From Tamarix chinensis (Eukaryota > Streptophyta > Magnoliopsida > Caryophyllales > Tamaricaceae), in the NCBI GenBank assembly GCA_030549775.1, contig CM060174.1, positions 97,232,132-97,296,131 on the forward strand: a stretch of DNA of 64,000 nt. The letters run 5' to 3'. The notes beneath the pieces were generated by a model, which saw only the letters and a list, made by a program, of their open reading frames with translations, ran no database searches and was not told the DNA's origin. Each line of letters opens with the position of its first letter. The first letter of the stretch is position 1. Positions 32,775 through 46,470 of this stretch are shown one piece after another. Position numbers and translations under genes: made by a program.

Positions 32775-35249
32775 TTCAAGGTGAAACACATAAATCTTAA
32801 AAAATAATAATAATCAATTGATGAAATTAGACGCTTATAAAATAAAAGTTATATAGTGTATGTTTATTTTACCATATGAAATTTGATTAGATATGCAATA
32901 ATAATGATGTTTGACAGACATTATAGTTATTAAAATTTCGATTCTATTCTATGATCCTATGATCCAAAAATTACAAAAACAATAAATGATCTTAGGCAAA
33001 ATCTTAAATTAGTTGAATATAGAGTTTTATGATCCTAAAGTATAATCTTACGATTTTAGGTAAAATTCTACAATTTTACATAATAACTATAAATTTTATT
33101 GATTTATCTCCAAATCTATTTCCCATGTTATCCCACATATATTTCTATCTTAGTCCTTGAATTATCAACTATATATTATTTTGCAATATGTCTTGAAAAT
33201 GAGATGGAGAAAAAAAGAGAGACTAAATACTAAGTTGATTGTTGAAGTAAAAATGTTATTAAAGAATGTAATGTCCATCTCAATGGTAAAATGGATATGT
33301 TAAATTTTGCTATATTATTAATTATCAAATTCTATTGAACTCAAAATTAGTATTTATTTTTCTTATTTTTTGTATAGTCATGCTAGCTTTATAATGGAAA
33401 TAAGCTTTAATTTATGGTATACACATTATTCATGTAGTAACTTTGGTTGTGTACATATAGCAAAGAATTCTTTTCTATATTAATTCATCAAAATTTAAAA
33501 GCCAAAATAATTTCTTTTGGGTATTATTCTCTTAGATTATGGGAAATAATGACATCTCATTATTGCCTTCATTATTATCCACTTTCTTTCTTTTTTGTAT
33601 CTTTTTTTAAGGCTAATGATATTGTATATTTTTAACACAGTAAGTAGTATGTTACCCCTACATGTAATCTCAATGTAATTTTTACTTTTCATTTGAAAAT
33701 TTATTTTCGATATTGTTGATTTAATATAGTTCCTAATATGTAAAACAACTTCAATAATTTATGTTATTTGTAAGTTATTATAACTCAATAAGTGATAATA
33801 TGAGAACTTTAGAGTGTAATTTTTATATATTTTTTTAATTTAAATATATTATTTATTTCATACAAATATTTTATTTTTATATTTGTATAGTTATTATAGG
33901 ATCTTTCAATCCTATAATCTAATTCTGAGCCTCAAAACTAATCATAGATAGAATCTTGAATTTATCAACATTGGTAGACACATCTTATTTGTGTTTGAAA
34001 TAATAATGATGTTTGGTAACACATCTTATATGAAATGAAGTAATATATATTGATAATTTTTTATATTATTTATTTAAATAAAATTTATTGTTATATCTTT
34101 TTTAATTTTTAAAGATATTTTAATTAATAAAGATAGTTAATCAAAGCAATGATTAATAAAAAATTAATTAATATTCATATTGTAAACATTAATTACTATC
34201 ATATTATTTATAATCAATAATAGTAATATTTACAAATTATTATCCTTAATAATAATAACAATAATAATTAATATTGTTCATAATATAATATATTATTAAG
34301 AATTAATTTAAATTACAGTAATAATTGCTACTAATAATTAATATAAATATGTATATTAATCAATATTATGATAATAACTCATATTAAAGATAATAACTCA
34401 TATTAATGTTAATAATGACATATAAATAATTAATGATAATAACAATTATTGTATTGTGAATAACTATGAATATTCATATTATAAATTGATATCAATAATT
34501 ATAATTAATTATATTAATAAATTTTAATTCATAACTAATAGTAGCTAATAATAAATAATGATTAATGTTACTAAAAATATAATAATTTTAATTAATTTTT
34601 TTTAAATTGATTAATTAATATTAATATAAATAAAAAATATTTCTAATTTTTAATAATAAAAATATCCATATAAAGTATCAAAATTAATTATAATAATAAT
34701 TAAAATTAATCGGTAACTAATAATAATTATTGCATGAATAATAATGAATATGAGATAATATTTAGTATTAAAAATTAGTAATAATAATTAATCATAATGA
34801 TAATTAATAAAAATAATTTATAATCATTAACATTAATATTTATTATTATTTAAATTATTCATAATATTATATAAATAGTTAATATTATTAATGAGTACTA
34901 TATGCATTTAGTTATGTAAATATGAATAATAATAATTGATACTAATAAATAATAAAAATTTATATTAATAATTAAATATAATAATTATTATTGATACTGA
35001 ATTGTAATTAGTAATAATTAACAATCATGTTATTACTGGCAATTAATAATAATAATAATAATTTTAAAAATAATATATAAATAATGAATAATAATAATAA
35101 TAATAATAAATTATTGTTATGAATGAAAATGATAATTAATAACATTAAATAGTTATGACAATGACAATAATAGTGGTAAGTGAGTATAAATAGTAAGGGC
35201 ATAAGGATAATAACATGTAATAATTTAAATGTTTAATAAAAAATAGTGG
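32775..35249. other. Very AT-rich intergenic DNA
   Basis: No gene. From about 34020 to 35240 the sequence is almost wholly TAA/AAT/ATT-type low complexity, with short clean AAT runs near 35045-35110. Open frames here (for example 35008-35202 minus) are artefacts of composition. Confidence 0.7.
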
Positions 35250-36279
35250 TGTAATACCTCTTTTTTTTTAAACTCTTGAACAATTTTATTTTACAAAAGA
35301 AAAATGCAAAAGTTTAATCAAGAATGGGGTTGAAACCACTTTGTCTTAGATAAGAAAATGTGTATGCGTTCACTTAACCTTTATTTCAATAAAAACTTAA
35401 TTCTCATATATACTAGGGGAATGAACTTGCACAAGAAGTTGTCCAATTCTAGATAGAAAACTAATGGTTCTCTAAATCCATCATCCCCGATGAAAGCCAT
35501 GAAACACTTGTCATATAAATTTGGATTTTCGAAAAACTTGAAAAGGGAAAAAAAATGAAGTCCAAATGCATCTCCAACAAAAATACAAAACAAATAATTA
35601 CAAACCAAGTTAATGGTTTACAAAAAAAAATACAATTAAAATACAATGAAATATGAGAAGAACAAAGGATAATCCCAATAGTGGGACCAAACTTTGTTTA
35701 TTAAATTGAACCATAAGATAACATAATCTCAAAACCCAAGTTAAATATTCAACCCAACAATAAGATATTCAATATCGATCCTACACAAGTGGTTTGCACC
35801 TACCATTAGTGGTTCATCACAAGACCAATCAACTAAATTAGTATCAAATATCAATACATGTTTAGTACTAAGTAAATCACACCACCCTGGAGAACATAAA
35901 ACACAAGGCTCAGATGTATGTAGAATCAAGGTTTAGTGATTTTATAAAAATAACACTTAAAGCATAAATGGATTATGTTCATGTTTCACACTCAAGAGAG
36001 TCGTATGATATCAATACTACACCAGAAAAATGGGGTCACATTTCTATATGACATGTGAAGCATAAAATCATAAATGATGGTATATATGAATCATACCATG
36101 TAGTTTATGGTACATTCATAGTGTCATACAATACATATACTGACTCATGCATTAACATACTTAAGCACAATTACCAAATTCTTACCAAGACATACATGTA
36201 ACATTTCACATGACATCATACTCAACCATACATGCTACCATTATAATGGGTATGCTTATTTATAAATAAGGATTATAAT

Positions 36280-39200
36280 TTTTATTTCAAGTTTGGGGCC
36301 CCATTAGGGATTCATTGATCGAGTTTGGATAATTTTGAGGATCGAGTTTGAGGTTGGGGATTATTATTGACAACGGGGTTAGGACGGGTTCACATAGCTT
36401 GCCCCGAATATATATATATATATAACTTTTAAAAATCTATACATAAAATGTTGCCAAGGAAAAAGTAAACCTCCCAATTTCTATTTGTGTGTTTTCACAT
36501 CAACCATCTTCCTTATCCTAGCCTCCTGAACATGAGATCCTAGTCTCCTTCCCTTTCTCTCTCTCCTAAACCCGTATCATTTCTTCATTGCTTCCACCCA
36601 CTATTCGATGTCAGCAAACCCAACATTGCTCCAAATTTTGGCAGACAAAAACAATGACTCAGCAAATGAACTTAGGGTCTTCTCTTATTTTCTTTCCAAA
36701 ACAGTGAGCATTCCAACTGACTAGGCTTCTTTCTTTCATAGGGTAATTTTTATCTATTCTATTCTATCTCCTTTTGATTTCTCATCGTTAACTCCCTTCA
36801 CATTCAAATCCTTTGTTATGGGTGAAGATGTAGTATGATGGCACTAAGTTTTTTTTTGATGTTTGATTATCTTAAATTATTATTGATTTGTTGTATCCGA
36901 TCTATTAGGTGTTTATCTTATATTATTATTGATTTGATTTGTCCAGCTTGCTTTAATTTATATTATTAATGGTTGATAGAGCCTTTTCCCCCCTCAAGTA
37001 TATGCTTTGTTATGGTCTATGTAGCTAGTCTCGGTTGGTGATAGTCTGTGTGGTTTTTGTTGATGCTTGTGGTGTTCTAGTGTCTTACTTGAGTCTTTGC
37101 TTTTGGATGTGATTTTTTTTTGATTTTCTATTGCTGTATTTGGGTTTTTTTTTATTGCTAGTTTTTGGGCAGGGTAATTTTGTTAGAGTTTTGTTGTTGC
37201 TTCTTATTACTTTTACTGTGGAAATTGTTCTCTTCTTGATGTTTTCTACTGCTGGTGAATTCTCTCTAATATGGTGCCATTTCTAGTAGAACATCATACT
37301 CTTAGTGATTTCACGATAAAGGCTCCAACGGATAGATAAATGACTTGCCAAGTTTCAGTTGGGGGATATCTAAAAGATATAAGTTGTCTTTGGGATATGT
37401 GTATTTGCCCGAAATAAAGGAAGAAAAGTGAATCCATTAGTGAAATGTTGATGAATGAGTTGCCATGTGTCTATTCTTCCATTTTTTTGAGCCCCTTGAT
37501 ATCTTCTTTTTACTTGATGATTAGTTACTTTACTCATTTTCCTACAATGTAGATTAATATATATTGCCTTTTAAATATTTAGATGTTATTAACATATACT
37601 ATTTTTTAACATATGGAAAACATTTAAAAATAGCAAGATATTAAAACTGAAAGTGCTCTAACTCGGGAAATTGAAGCACAAGCATCTCACGATGAGAATA
37701 TTCAATATGATGTGGATATTTTAGATTCAAATTTTGATGATGAAAACACTAGAAATATGGATGGGGAGTGCCAAAAAAAAGGGGATTAGTTGTATGGCAT
37801 CATTTTGAAAGGAAATCGCTTGGAGGGAAATGGAAAGTAGTTTTTAATTAGTGTAAGAAGCACTTGGGAGGTGAGAGTAAGAATGACACCAAGCATCTAC
37901 ATGATTGAATACATGTGTACGTAAAAATTTAGCAACTATAACATAATGTCTTTTGAATCCAACAAAGTCCACTGATGGGTTAACAAATCTCGGTACATAT
38001 TAGTTTAACCAAGATCATGAAAAGGAGGAGCTTGGTAAAATTTTTATGTTACATGATTACCCATTGTTTATGGTTGATCATGTAGGGTTTAGAAGGTTCC
38101 TTCATATTTTTAAAACCATTATTTAAAGCGGTTTCTCTAAATACAATCAAAAGTAACATTCTAAAGATGTTTGATGTTGAAAAAGAGAAACCTTTGAAGT
38201 TGTTGGAAACAAATGCAAGCTAGATTGCAAAGGCAAATGATATAGGTACTTCAAGTAATCAGAATAGAGGATTCATGGCTATCATTGTGCACTTCATTGA
38301 TGATTTGTGGAAACTTCAATGTTGGCTTCTTAGGTAAATTCAATGTGCATTAGGAAAAAACCTATATATGTAAATTAATAATCTAATTAATCACTACAAT
38401 ATGTTTTTTTTATTAGATTTGTGTACGTGCCATGTCCATATACGACTGGGGTTCTTACAAATGATCTTGTTGGTTGCTTATTTGATTGGAATATTGATAG
38501 TAAGTTTTCTACTTTAACTATCAATAATTACACATCCTATGATGCTATGGTTGATATTATTTTGGAAAATCTTCCTTAGATTTCACTCATCTTAGGTGGA
38601 ATATAGTTTCATATGTGTTGCTTTGCATTCATATTGAATCTAGTCATGAAGGATATATTAGAGTTGATAATTGAAACTATTGAAATTTTCCGTTATAGTG
38701 TTTTATTTTGGACGACAACTTAAAAAAGAAATAACAAATTTGTTGAAATAGCTAAACATATGAAAACTCAATGCACTAAGGAATTGGAACTTGATTGTAA
38801 GACTTGGTGGAGGTATACATATTTAATTCTCAACATTGTAATTGATTTATAAAGATGTGTTTTGCGATTTGATATAGTATGAGCCTTTATATAAAATAGT
38901 TTCCACTTAGGAAGATTGGGAAAATGTGAGTGATTTTGCATCCAATTTATTTATTTATTTTTATTTTTTTAATGATGTGGCATAGTTGTTCTCAGGAACT
39001 AAGTCTATGAATCTCTTATTGTCCACTACGTCTGAGATTAAGTTGACAATTGATGAATCGATTAATTCAGATGAGAATAGGTTGTGAACTATGGTAAATA
39101 ATATAAAAGAGAAATTTGACAAGTATTAGGACAAGATAAATTGATTGTTTTCTATTGAAAATATTTTGGATCCTAGGTATAAGTTGACGACCATTTAATT

Positions 39201-40500
39201 ATATTACTCTTTTGTCTACGGCGATGCATCTTTAGGGAAGATTGATGATGTAAAGAAAGTGGTAAGTGACCTGATTGAATCATACAAGAAGATGTCTTAG
39301 AAATTTCATGTTGTCCATCAAGGGTCACAATCTTGTTCTTCCTCAAATCTTACACTCCCTAAGGGCATCAAGCTAGAATAATTCATTGAGTCCAAATCTA
39401 GCACTGAAATTATAATGTCAGAGTTAGATAGGTAGTTAGGGGATCCTTTTGCTCCAAGGATTGTAGCTTATTTTTATATCTTATATTAGCGGAAGATGGA
39501 TGGTTATAAGTATCCCAATTTGTAAAATATTGCTAATGATATGTTGTCCATTCCTATGATGGTTGTTACTTCTAAATCAACATTTAGCATTGGTGAAAGG
39601 GTTATAAGTACTCGTCAAAGTAGGCTTTATCCTAATACTATAGAGGCTTTGGTGTGTACTTGATATTGGTTATAGAGTGAACTTGAAGGTATTATAATAT
39701 ATTTTTTTATTTACTTGAGTTTTTTATATTATAAATATTATTATTTGCTTATTTTGCTATTTATTTTGTCCTTCAAATTCTACAGCTTCTTTAGAGTGTT
39801 AAAATTTTGATGATGATGGTGATATAGAGGTAGTTGATTTATATATTGGATGTGACTTATTTTTAATACTTTTTCTTATGCCTCATTCTATATGTTCTTC
39901 AGGTGTTTGATTTTTGGTCGTGTAGTGTGTAGATTTTTCACCGCATAAATTGTTGTATAGTTCTAAAAAAATTAGGGGTTGTGTAAAGTAGAGCTTATAA
40001 TTTATCTTTACACACACACACACACACACCCCCCTTCACTACTTTGTAGGAAACTGAGGTATGTACTAATAAAAGCAACATTATGGGAAGCGATCTAGTA
40101 TGATTTGTGGATTCTTAAATGATTATGTAAGTCTACTAAATTGTAGAATAATTATATTACTAAAACTCTATAATATTATATATTATTTTGGTGCCTATAA
40201 TGATTAATGATTGGAAAATGAAGATGCAATGTTTGTTAAAGGTTGTTGAGTGTGGATTACTTGTGATGGTTTTAGTTTGTTTTTGGTATTACTCGAATTT
40301 TGTTGCATAGAAATTTTACCGAGACATTTGTGTCCTTTTGATTCTAAGTTCTATTTTTTTTAAATAGATATTTTGTATGTTTATTTCATTTCTTATATCT
40401 TTGTAGTTTGTGATTTATCCATTGTAATCTCTAAGGACACATTATAGTTTTAGAATGGTTCATGGATAGTATTTATAGCACATTCATTTTTCACTCCTAT
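36280..40500 (+). mobile_element. Second hAT element, boundaries approximate
   Basis: A BED-type hAT transposase relic lies in the middle. The left side (36285-36410) has a run of GGGG/CCCC phrases (TTGGGGCCCC, AACGGGGTTAGGACGGG, TTGCCCCGAA) of the kind seen near hAT ends. The right side lacks a clear inverted copy; a (CA)n run lies at 40011-40028. I could not find terminal repeats or a target duplication. Confidence 0.5.
37680..39680 (+). pseudogene. hAT transposase relic with BED zinc finger
   Basis: Family: Ac/RICESLEEPER-type hAT transposases. Plus strand, in order: an acidic lead, the BED finger (VVWHHFERKSLGGKWKVVF, CKKHLGG, KHLHD; about 37780-37905), MLHDYPLFMVDHVGFRRF (38050-38105), IHGYHCALH and the RFVYVPCPYTTGVLTNDLVG block (38270-38480), ELDCKTWWR (38785-38815), ILDPRYKL (39160), and the C-terminal dimerisation domain (MDGYKYPNL, IANDMLSIPMMVVTSKSTFS, ERVISTRQSRLYPNTIEALV; 39490-39660). 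Each block is in the expected order, but with many stops and frame changes. It is dead as a transposase. Confidence 0.85.
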
Positions 40501-41469
40501 AAAATTTTATTTAAAAAATAATATTGTAGAAGTAGCACAAGAAACAGAGAATGTTAGCACCATACCTAATGAAAAACAAATGTCCATCATGTATTTCATG
40601 ATAAGTACAAGGCTAAAATCCTATCTAACAAAACCCAAAACATCAACAATTCCAAATTACTGAACCAAAATATCATTAGTAAACACATCGAAAAACCTAT
40701 AAAGTAAAACTGGATCTTTAAATTCTCAATCAAGCAATATATATATATGGTCATTTACAACACCACATAAAAATTACAAAAAAATTTTTTAAAGTCATAA
40801 AATATCTAAAAATTTAATACAGAATCCCTAGAGGAACAAAAACTCCCATTGCCCTAACACTCAACCCATGCCAATAGTCATAGTAGAACTCAAGTAAGGA
40901 TACTTGTACATGGACATTTAAACAAATGCGGTATCAGTATGATGAAATACAAAGAAAAAAACGTAAATCATAACAATATCATATGCATGTTTAATGTTTG
41001 ATCATGACATAGGAAAAATGACATATTGATTAACATGCTATCATGGACATAACATATTACACTATTATATCATATTATGGAAGATAGAAGTGCTTACTAT
41101 ATAGTATAACAAGTAAAACGTTAAAGTTATCATTTCACACTCATACAGAGTTACATGATATGGCATAATAGAAGGATTCTCAAACCATAATTGAAACTCA
41201 TAAACATGAGCATGGTAAAATATAAAATTATGAGAAACATGTAATAATAGAATAACATGGCACATTCACTTGAATACAACTATTAACTTATTTTCATGTA
41301 ATCCTTTCACTTTAGTTCATTGAATCATTTATTAATCAATTCCATCAAATGACATTACATCACACATTGTAATTCAGATTCTTACCCATTTTCTTGTATA
41401 TGATATCATACTTTACTTATTTCTTTTATTCTACTTATTCATTTCCAATACATAGTATTACTCACATCC

Positions 41470-41600
41470 AAGTCACGACGACACAGGAACCCACAACGAA
41501 CATGTCGTGTATAACTCTGTAGCTATGGCAAACACTGTGACCTATAACACTACAACTATGACCAATACTGTGACCTATAGATCTGTGGCTATGGCCAACA
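41470..41600. repeat. In-LTR short tandem repeats (CTATGGC type)
   Basis: Three imperfect units of about 45 bp, GTAGCTATGGCAAACACTG / CAACTATGACCAATACTG / GTGGCTATGGCCAACAC, each associated with TGACCTATA. They lie just before a TATAGGTCACCTATAGAG palindromic block also present in the 47.2-50.6 kb LTR. Confidence 0.65.
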
Positions 41601-42559
41601 CAACCACTTAGTACATCATAATCTTTAACAAACAATACCTTTTATAGGGTTTATAGGTCACCTATAGAGTAAAGATAGGGGCTTCCTTATTGCACTACAA
41701 GCATAACACATATAAAATTATAGGAAATGCATCTATCACACAACCCTACCTCAAAGGTCAATTTGAGGCCAATCAAGGTGGAATATATACAACCACGAAC
41801 TGATCTACCAATGATAGACAACACAATACATCTTAATCTCATTATTTCATTCATCACTTAAATTCCTCAAAATTTATGTCCATAACCCCATATTCAATTA
41901 AACACCGCACACCACTTATTTTCTTAATGATAACCAACTTTAATTAATAATAATAATAATAATAATAATAAATTAACCACAAAGCATTTGCACTAACAAA
42001 GATGAACAAAAAAAAAATCATGGTGCCCTTAAGCATACACTCTTATGTTTGCATATCATAACTTCTTCAATGCACATATAGCTTATAAAATACAATTATG
42101 AAAAATCATGATTCACATCTATGAGGAAATACATGGAATTCCACCACAAGGTCAATACATCATAAGAATATCAAAATAGCTAAATAGCAGAAACACACAT
42201 ACATGGTTAGGCATGCTCATTTGACATGCAACTTAATATAATATCACATATGTTTTAAACAGTTAGAGTACATAATACCCATGCTTTCCTTCTCAACATG
42301 AAACACTCATATAACCCTTACCATACTCATAACACAAAACATATGTTTCCTTAACAAACCCTAACACATTCCTAGAAAAACCATGATATATAACAACACG
42401 TAAGGCTATATTAACTATAATTTTAGGAGGTTTACGTTGCTTCCAAGTTATCCTAACACAAGAAGAAGAAAAATGTAGCTTAGGAGAAACACTAGAATGC
42501 TTTCTTAGATCACTTTTGATACTAATTTAGAAAAAAAAAACTAAACGAAACATAGAATA

Positions 42560-43465
42560 ATAGAAAACAAGTAAATTTTATAAAAAACAACTCAAACAAT
42601 TAGGGTTTATAACCCAAAATGTCTAATTGATCAATTTCAAAGAATTGATTCAATATAATAATTTAGAAGCATAATTAGATCAATTTTGAATCAAAACTAA
42701 CAATCAACCAAGTAGAAGAATCCCAAACAAAACAATTTTAGAAAATAAATTCCAAGAATTAGGGTTTTTACCCTAAAATAAAAATCACTAAAAATAAAAT
42801 TATTAATTCTGATTAACAATGTTAGAATACACTTAAATTCATTACAAATAATTCTATAAAATCAATTTAATAAGAAACAACAATATAAATGACCAATTTT
42901 ATAATTTCATTCTGAAAGTTAGGGTTTTAGGCTAAAAAATACAATTTTGCCAAATTATATTAAATTATTTAAATTGAAGGTTTATAAATGCAGATAGACC
43001 TACTATAGATTATATTATACAATCAATTAATAAAAAATAAAAAGGAATGACTCAATTTAATATAATTATGGTTTTTGAGTTTGGAATGCAAATTTGAGTA
43101 AATCTTGCCAAAATAGTCAAGTTGACAGTTTGGAAACAAAATTAAACATATTCTAATGTCAATTGTATAATCAATTTAATAAAAGAACTCAAAGATCAAC
43201 CTAATTTCAAATCTGTGGGAGTTTTGGCCTAAAAAATCCAAGTTAGATTGATTTCTCATCAATTTATCAAATTGACACTTACAACATGAAATTAAATACA
43301 TTTCAATGTATATTGTATAAGCAGTTTACCCAAAAAAGCTTAATTGGATAAATCCTAAAAATCCGGATATAATTAGATTAAAAATCATAATTTCATAACT
43401 CAACCAAAAACACCACAATCAACCTATCCAAAACAATCATCTAACTCATATATACTCAATCTCAT
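42560..43465. repeat. Degenerate tandem array with a TTAGGGTTT core, part 1
   Basis: Units carry a TTAGGGTTT...CCC/GCC core followed by TAAAATAC-type and CAATTTAATAA-type blocks. Core copies are at about 42600, 42760, 42920 and (diverged) 43208. The array resumes after the inserted LTR at 45.93 kb. Not coding. Confidence 0.6.
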
Positions 43466-44101
43466 TGTAACACCCCAAAATTTAGTACTGAAAAATTTGT
43501 TTGTAGAGTTAAGCGTGAAAGCTAAAATAATAAAAACGAAGGGTGTTACCACCATGGTTGGTACAAGTCCGGTTTCGTCTACCATTCTCATACCAAGTTC
43601 TAAGGCTGAAATCATTACTTCACTTATATTGATAATATGATTACAGAAATCAAATTAGAGAGACCATTAGATAAATATCGTGCTAATTAAAAACAATATC
43701 AACAGTTTATAAAACTTTACAGGAGGACATAAGGGTCCAAGTACAATAAAAAATAAGATAGCAATAGAGACACCAGATAATTCTATGCTCTTAAATCTGA
43801 ACTACTAGCATTTGACTGAACTCAGAGGTTGACCTGTAAAGTTCATTACCCATTGAATAAGCAAGGGCCCACGAGAATGAACCCTTCAGTACAATGGTAC
43901 TGAAAAACCCTTTATACCAAACTAATATGATATAAAAACATAGAACACATGCAATACATACAACTAACATTGTATAAGATATATACATACACATACAAGG
44001 ATTGAAATACAGTAGTCATTTAGATAATCAAATACCATATCGGTCACGTATTACTCATATCCATTCATCTGAAACAACTAAATATGGTACTCATAATCCA
44101 A

Positions 44102-44372
44102 CACTATTATTAAACCGGTGGAATGGCCCGAAGCATCTCTCAAGGATAAGGCACCAGAGCCACTATTATTATCTGGTGGAATAGACGTAACACCTTGGTC
44201 CTGACTCACTTAGTCTTCCACTTTAAATGATTAGTATCTTTCCATTTATACTTTATCTCTTAATCTTATTTTTATTCACGTTGAGTATCGGGCCCTACTA
44301 TTCTTAATCCGGTGGAACGGACTGATGCACCTCTCGGGGACAGCACACCCGATACACTATTATTACCTAGTA
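44102..44372. repeat. In-LTR 59-60 bp tandem repeats (four copies)
   Basis: The unit begins CACTATTATTA(T)CCGGTGGAACGGA, then a CACCTCTC(G)GGGACA-type middle. Copies at 44102, 44161, 44295 and 44355. The spacing between copies 2 and 3 includes an AT-rich spacer. Confidence 0.8.
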
Positions 44373-45164
44373 AAAAAAACCTATATAAACACCTTAGCTT
44401 GACTCACGTGATCTTTTACTTTAAATGATTAGTACCTTATTCAGAGTTGATTGTATATTATCATGTTGAACTCATATAAATGCACAAGACATACAACTAA
44501 ACCACATAAGTACAACCACGTAATTATCCTCAGATGATCATAATACCCTAAGGGTAGACAAGATAATTGTATTCTCTCAAAAGCCTTATGAAACCCAATA
44601 CTAATACATATAAATTCCATATTACTATCCGAAGTTCATTTCCTTAGTTTTCCATAGATATCTTATATCCAACATTATACCCAAATATGCACTTACATAA
44701 TTTCATTATTCTTAAGAATATCATTTCACAGCATTTCCATAAATAAATTATTCAATACAACATACTCAACATAAAAGTACATACAAACATACAACTATCA
44801 CATAAAACCCTAGCTACAACATATATCCTTACAAACAAAGACACCGGGTTTTAAACACGCAAATCCTATACCTCCTATGAGATCATTGGAAGATCACCTA
44901 CGAAAATAAGATAAAAATAATAATTAGGATTGAAGATTAAAATTAAGGAGAAGGTTAAGGTAGAGGAGGGTAAGAATGGAAATAACTGGAGTTAAATGGA
45001 AGCTTGAATTGTATGGAAGTAAAGAGGAGTGTGTGGTGGAGGTATGGTTAAATTTTAGTGGTTTTTGGACAAGGTTTAGGGGTGAAAATAGGGGTGCACA
45101 GCCAAAATGGGAAGTTTCAAGGTGGTGCAGCAGGCGGTATAGCTTTTGGTCGAGAGAAAATAAG

Positions 45165-45372
45165 GTGCACGGCCAAGCGATGCAAGATTTGCACGACTAT
45201 GCGGCAATAGTACACAACAAGTTGAGAGGAGAAAAGACTCACTGTCAAGCGGTGCAAGAGTTGCACGGCTATGAAACACTAGACTGAGAGAAACAAATAT
45301 GCATGGCCAGGCGGTGCAAAGGTTGCACGATTGTGCAACAAGAGATTTAAGTGTTGCACAACCATGCAGCAG
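45165..45372. repeat. In-LTR GTGCACGGCC / TTGCACGGCTGTGCA repeats
   Basis: Imperfect palindromic units (GTGCACGGCCAAGCG, TTGCACGACTATGC, TTGCACGGCTATG, TTGCACGATTGTGCA, TTGCACAACCATGCA) recur every 50-75 bases in the G-rich part of the LTR. The same block is at 62858-63012. Confidence 0.7.
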
Positions 45373-45929
45373 GTGGTCTATGCACCTTACAACACTACAA
45401 CAAATGAGGGAAAACATAAGGAAAAAGAGGCAGTGGTTGGTGGCAATGGCTGGCGACTACAAGGGGGAAGGTTGGGGCGACCTCTGTGGTCGGTCCACCG
45501 GTTAAAGGGTGGCAAATGGTGGTTGAGGTGGTGCGTAAGCTAAAACAGGGCAGCAACGAGGGGGGAGAAGAAGAAATAAGAAGGAAGAAGAAAGGAGAAG
45601 AAGGGAGTTCGGGCAATTAATTTTTGACACATAATGGATAGATTGGAGGCCAAACAAAGAGAAAATAAGGAGAGTATGGTGTATATATATATGGCCATGT
45701 GTGTGTGTGTGTATGGTGTATTGAGGAGAAGAAAACAGAGGGGAAGGGATATATGTGGTGGTGTAGCGCCCTGGCAGGTGGGCCGATGGTTAGGGGTTAG
45801 GATTAGATTAGATGATTTTGGATTAGCTAAGATACAGCGGTTTCAATGAATTACAGTTTATTAGAGTCAAAAAGTTTCGGGAGATATTAGAATCAAATTA
45901 GAGCGTTAATAACAACCTTATGAATTGAT

Positions 45930-46470
45930 AATGTAACCTAAAAAGATAAAACTAGTCAATTAAGTTCTTGCTCAAGTTTAGGGTCTAGAAAAACAAATCA
46001 TTAAACTCAAATCAATTACTTGAAATTAGTATGTCAAATATATAGGAATCTAAATAATCGATTGAACAATCCATTTTACAAAGTCAATTCCAAAAGCTAG
46101 GGTTTTGAGCCCAATTTTCTAATCTGGTCAAATCTTATTAATTTATTCAAATGGATGGATTGAAAATGAAGTTAAACATAGTATAAAAAATGTTAAAAAG
46201 CTAGTTGATTGAAATCATTTAAAGATTCAATCTAATTTTAAGTACATAGGCTTATCTATTAGGGTTTGAACCAAAATCTCAATTTGCTTAATTCTATGCA
46301 AATTCTTCAAATCAAAGATCTTGTCATGGAATTAAATATATTTCAAAATATATTGCACAATGAATTTATCAAAAGTAGCTTAATCGGGCAGTTTTGAGCT
46401 ATCTAGACATAACTAGGTTAAAAATTATAATAATAGAAATCAATGATACACACTAGAACCAATCCATACA
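45930..46470. repeat. Degenerate tandem array with a TTAGGGTTT core, part 2
   Basis: It continues the array of 42560-43465 after the inserted LTR. Core copies AGCTAGGGTTTTGAGCCC at 46094 and ATTAGGGTTTGAACC at 46258. 46380-46440 parallels 43350-43410. Confidence 0.55.

Larger units (their letters stand above)
43466..45930 (+). mobile_element. LTR, same family as the one at 61123
   Basis: It starts TGTAACACCCC. It is collinear with 61123-64000: the CACTATTATTA repeat zone, the TTCACGTTGAGTAT block, the CTTATATCCAACATTATACCC block, AAATGGAAGCTTGAATTG at 44993 and 62699, and GATTTTGGATTAGCTAA near the end. The sequence on both sides belongs to one tandem array, so it is an insertion. The 3' boundary is approximate. 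No coding sequence. Confidence 0.65.

Noticed and set aside
34020..35240. Possible origin or centromeric satellite in the AT-rich tract
   Set aside because: No periodic unit visible, only irregular TAA-type low complexity.
45076..45417. Minus-strand 113-codon ORF and plus-strand neighbours in the 45-kb LTR
   Set aside because: They span the in-LTR GTGCACGG repeats, and the equivalent 62.7-kb LTR has different frames open. Not conserved as protein.
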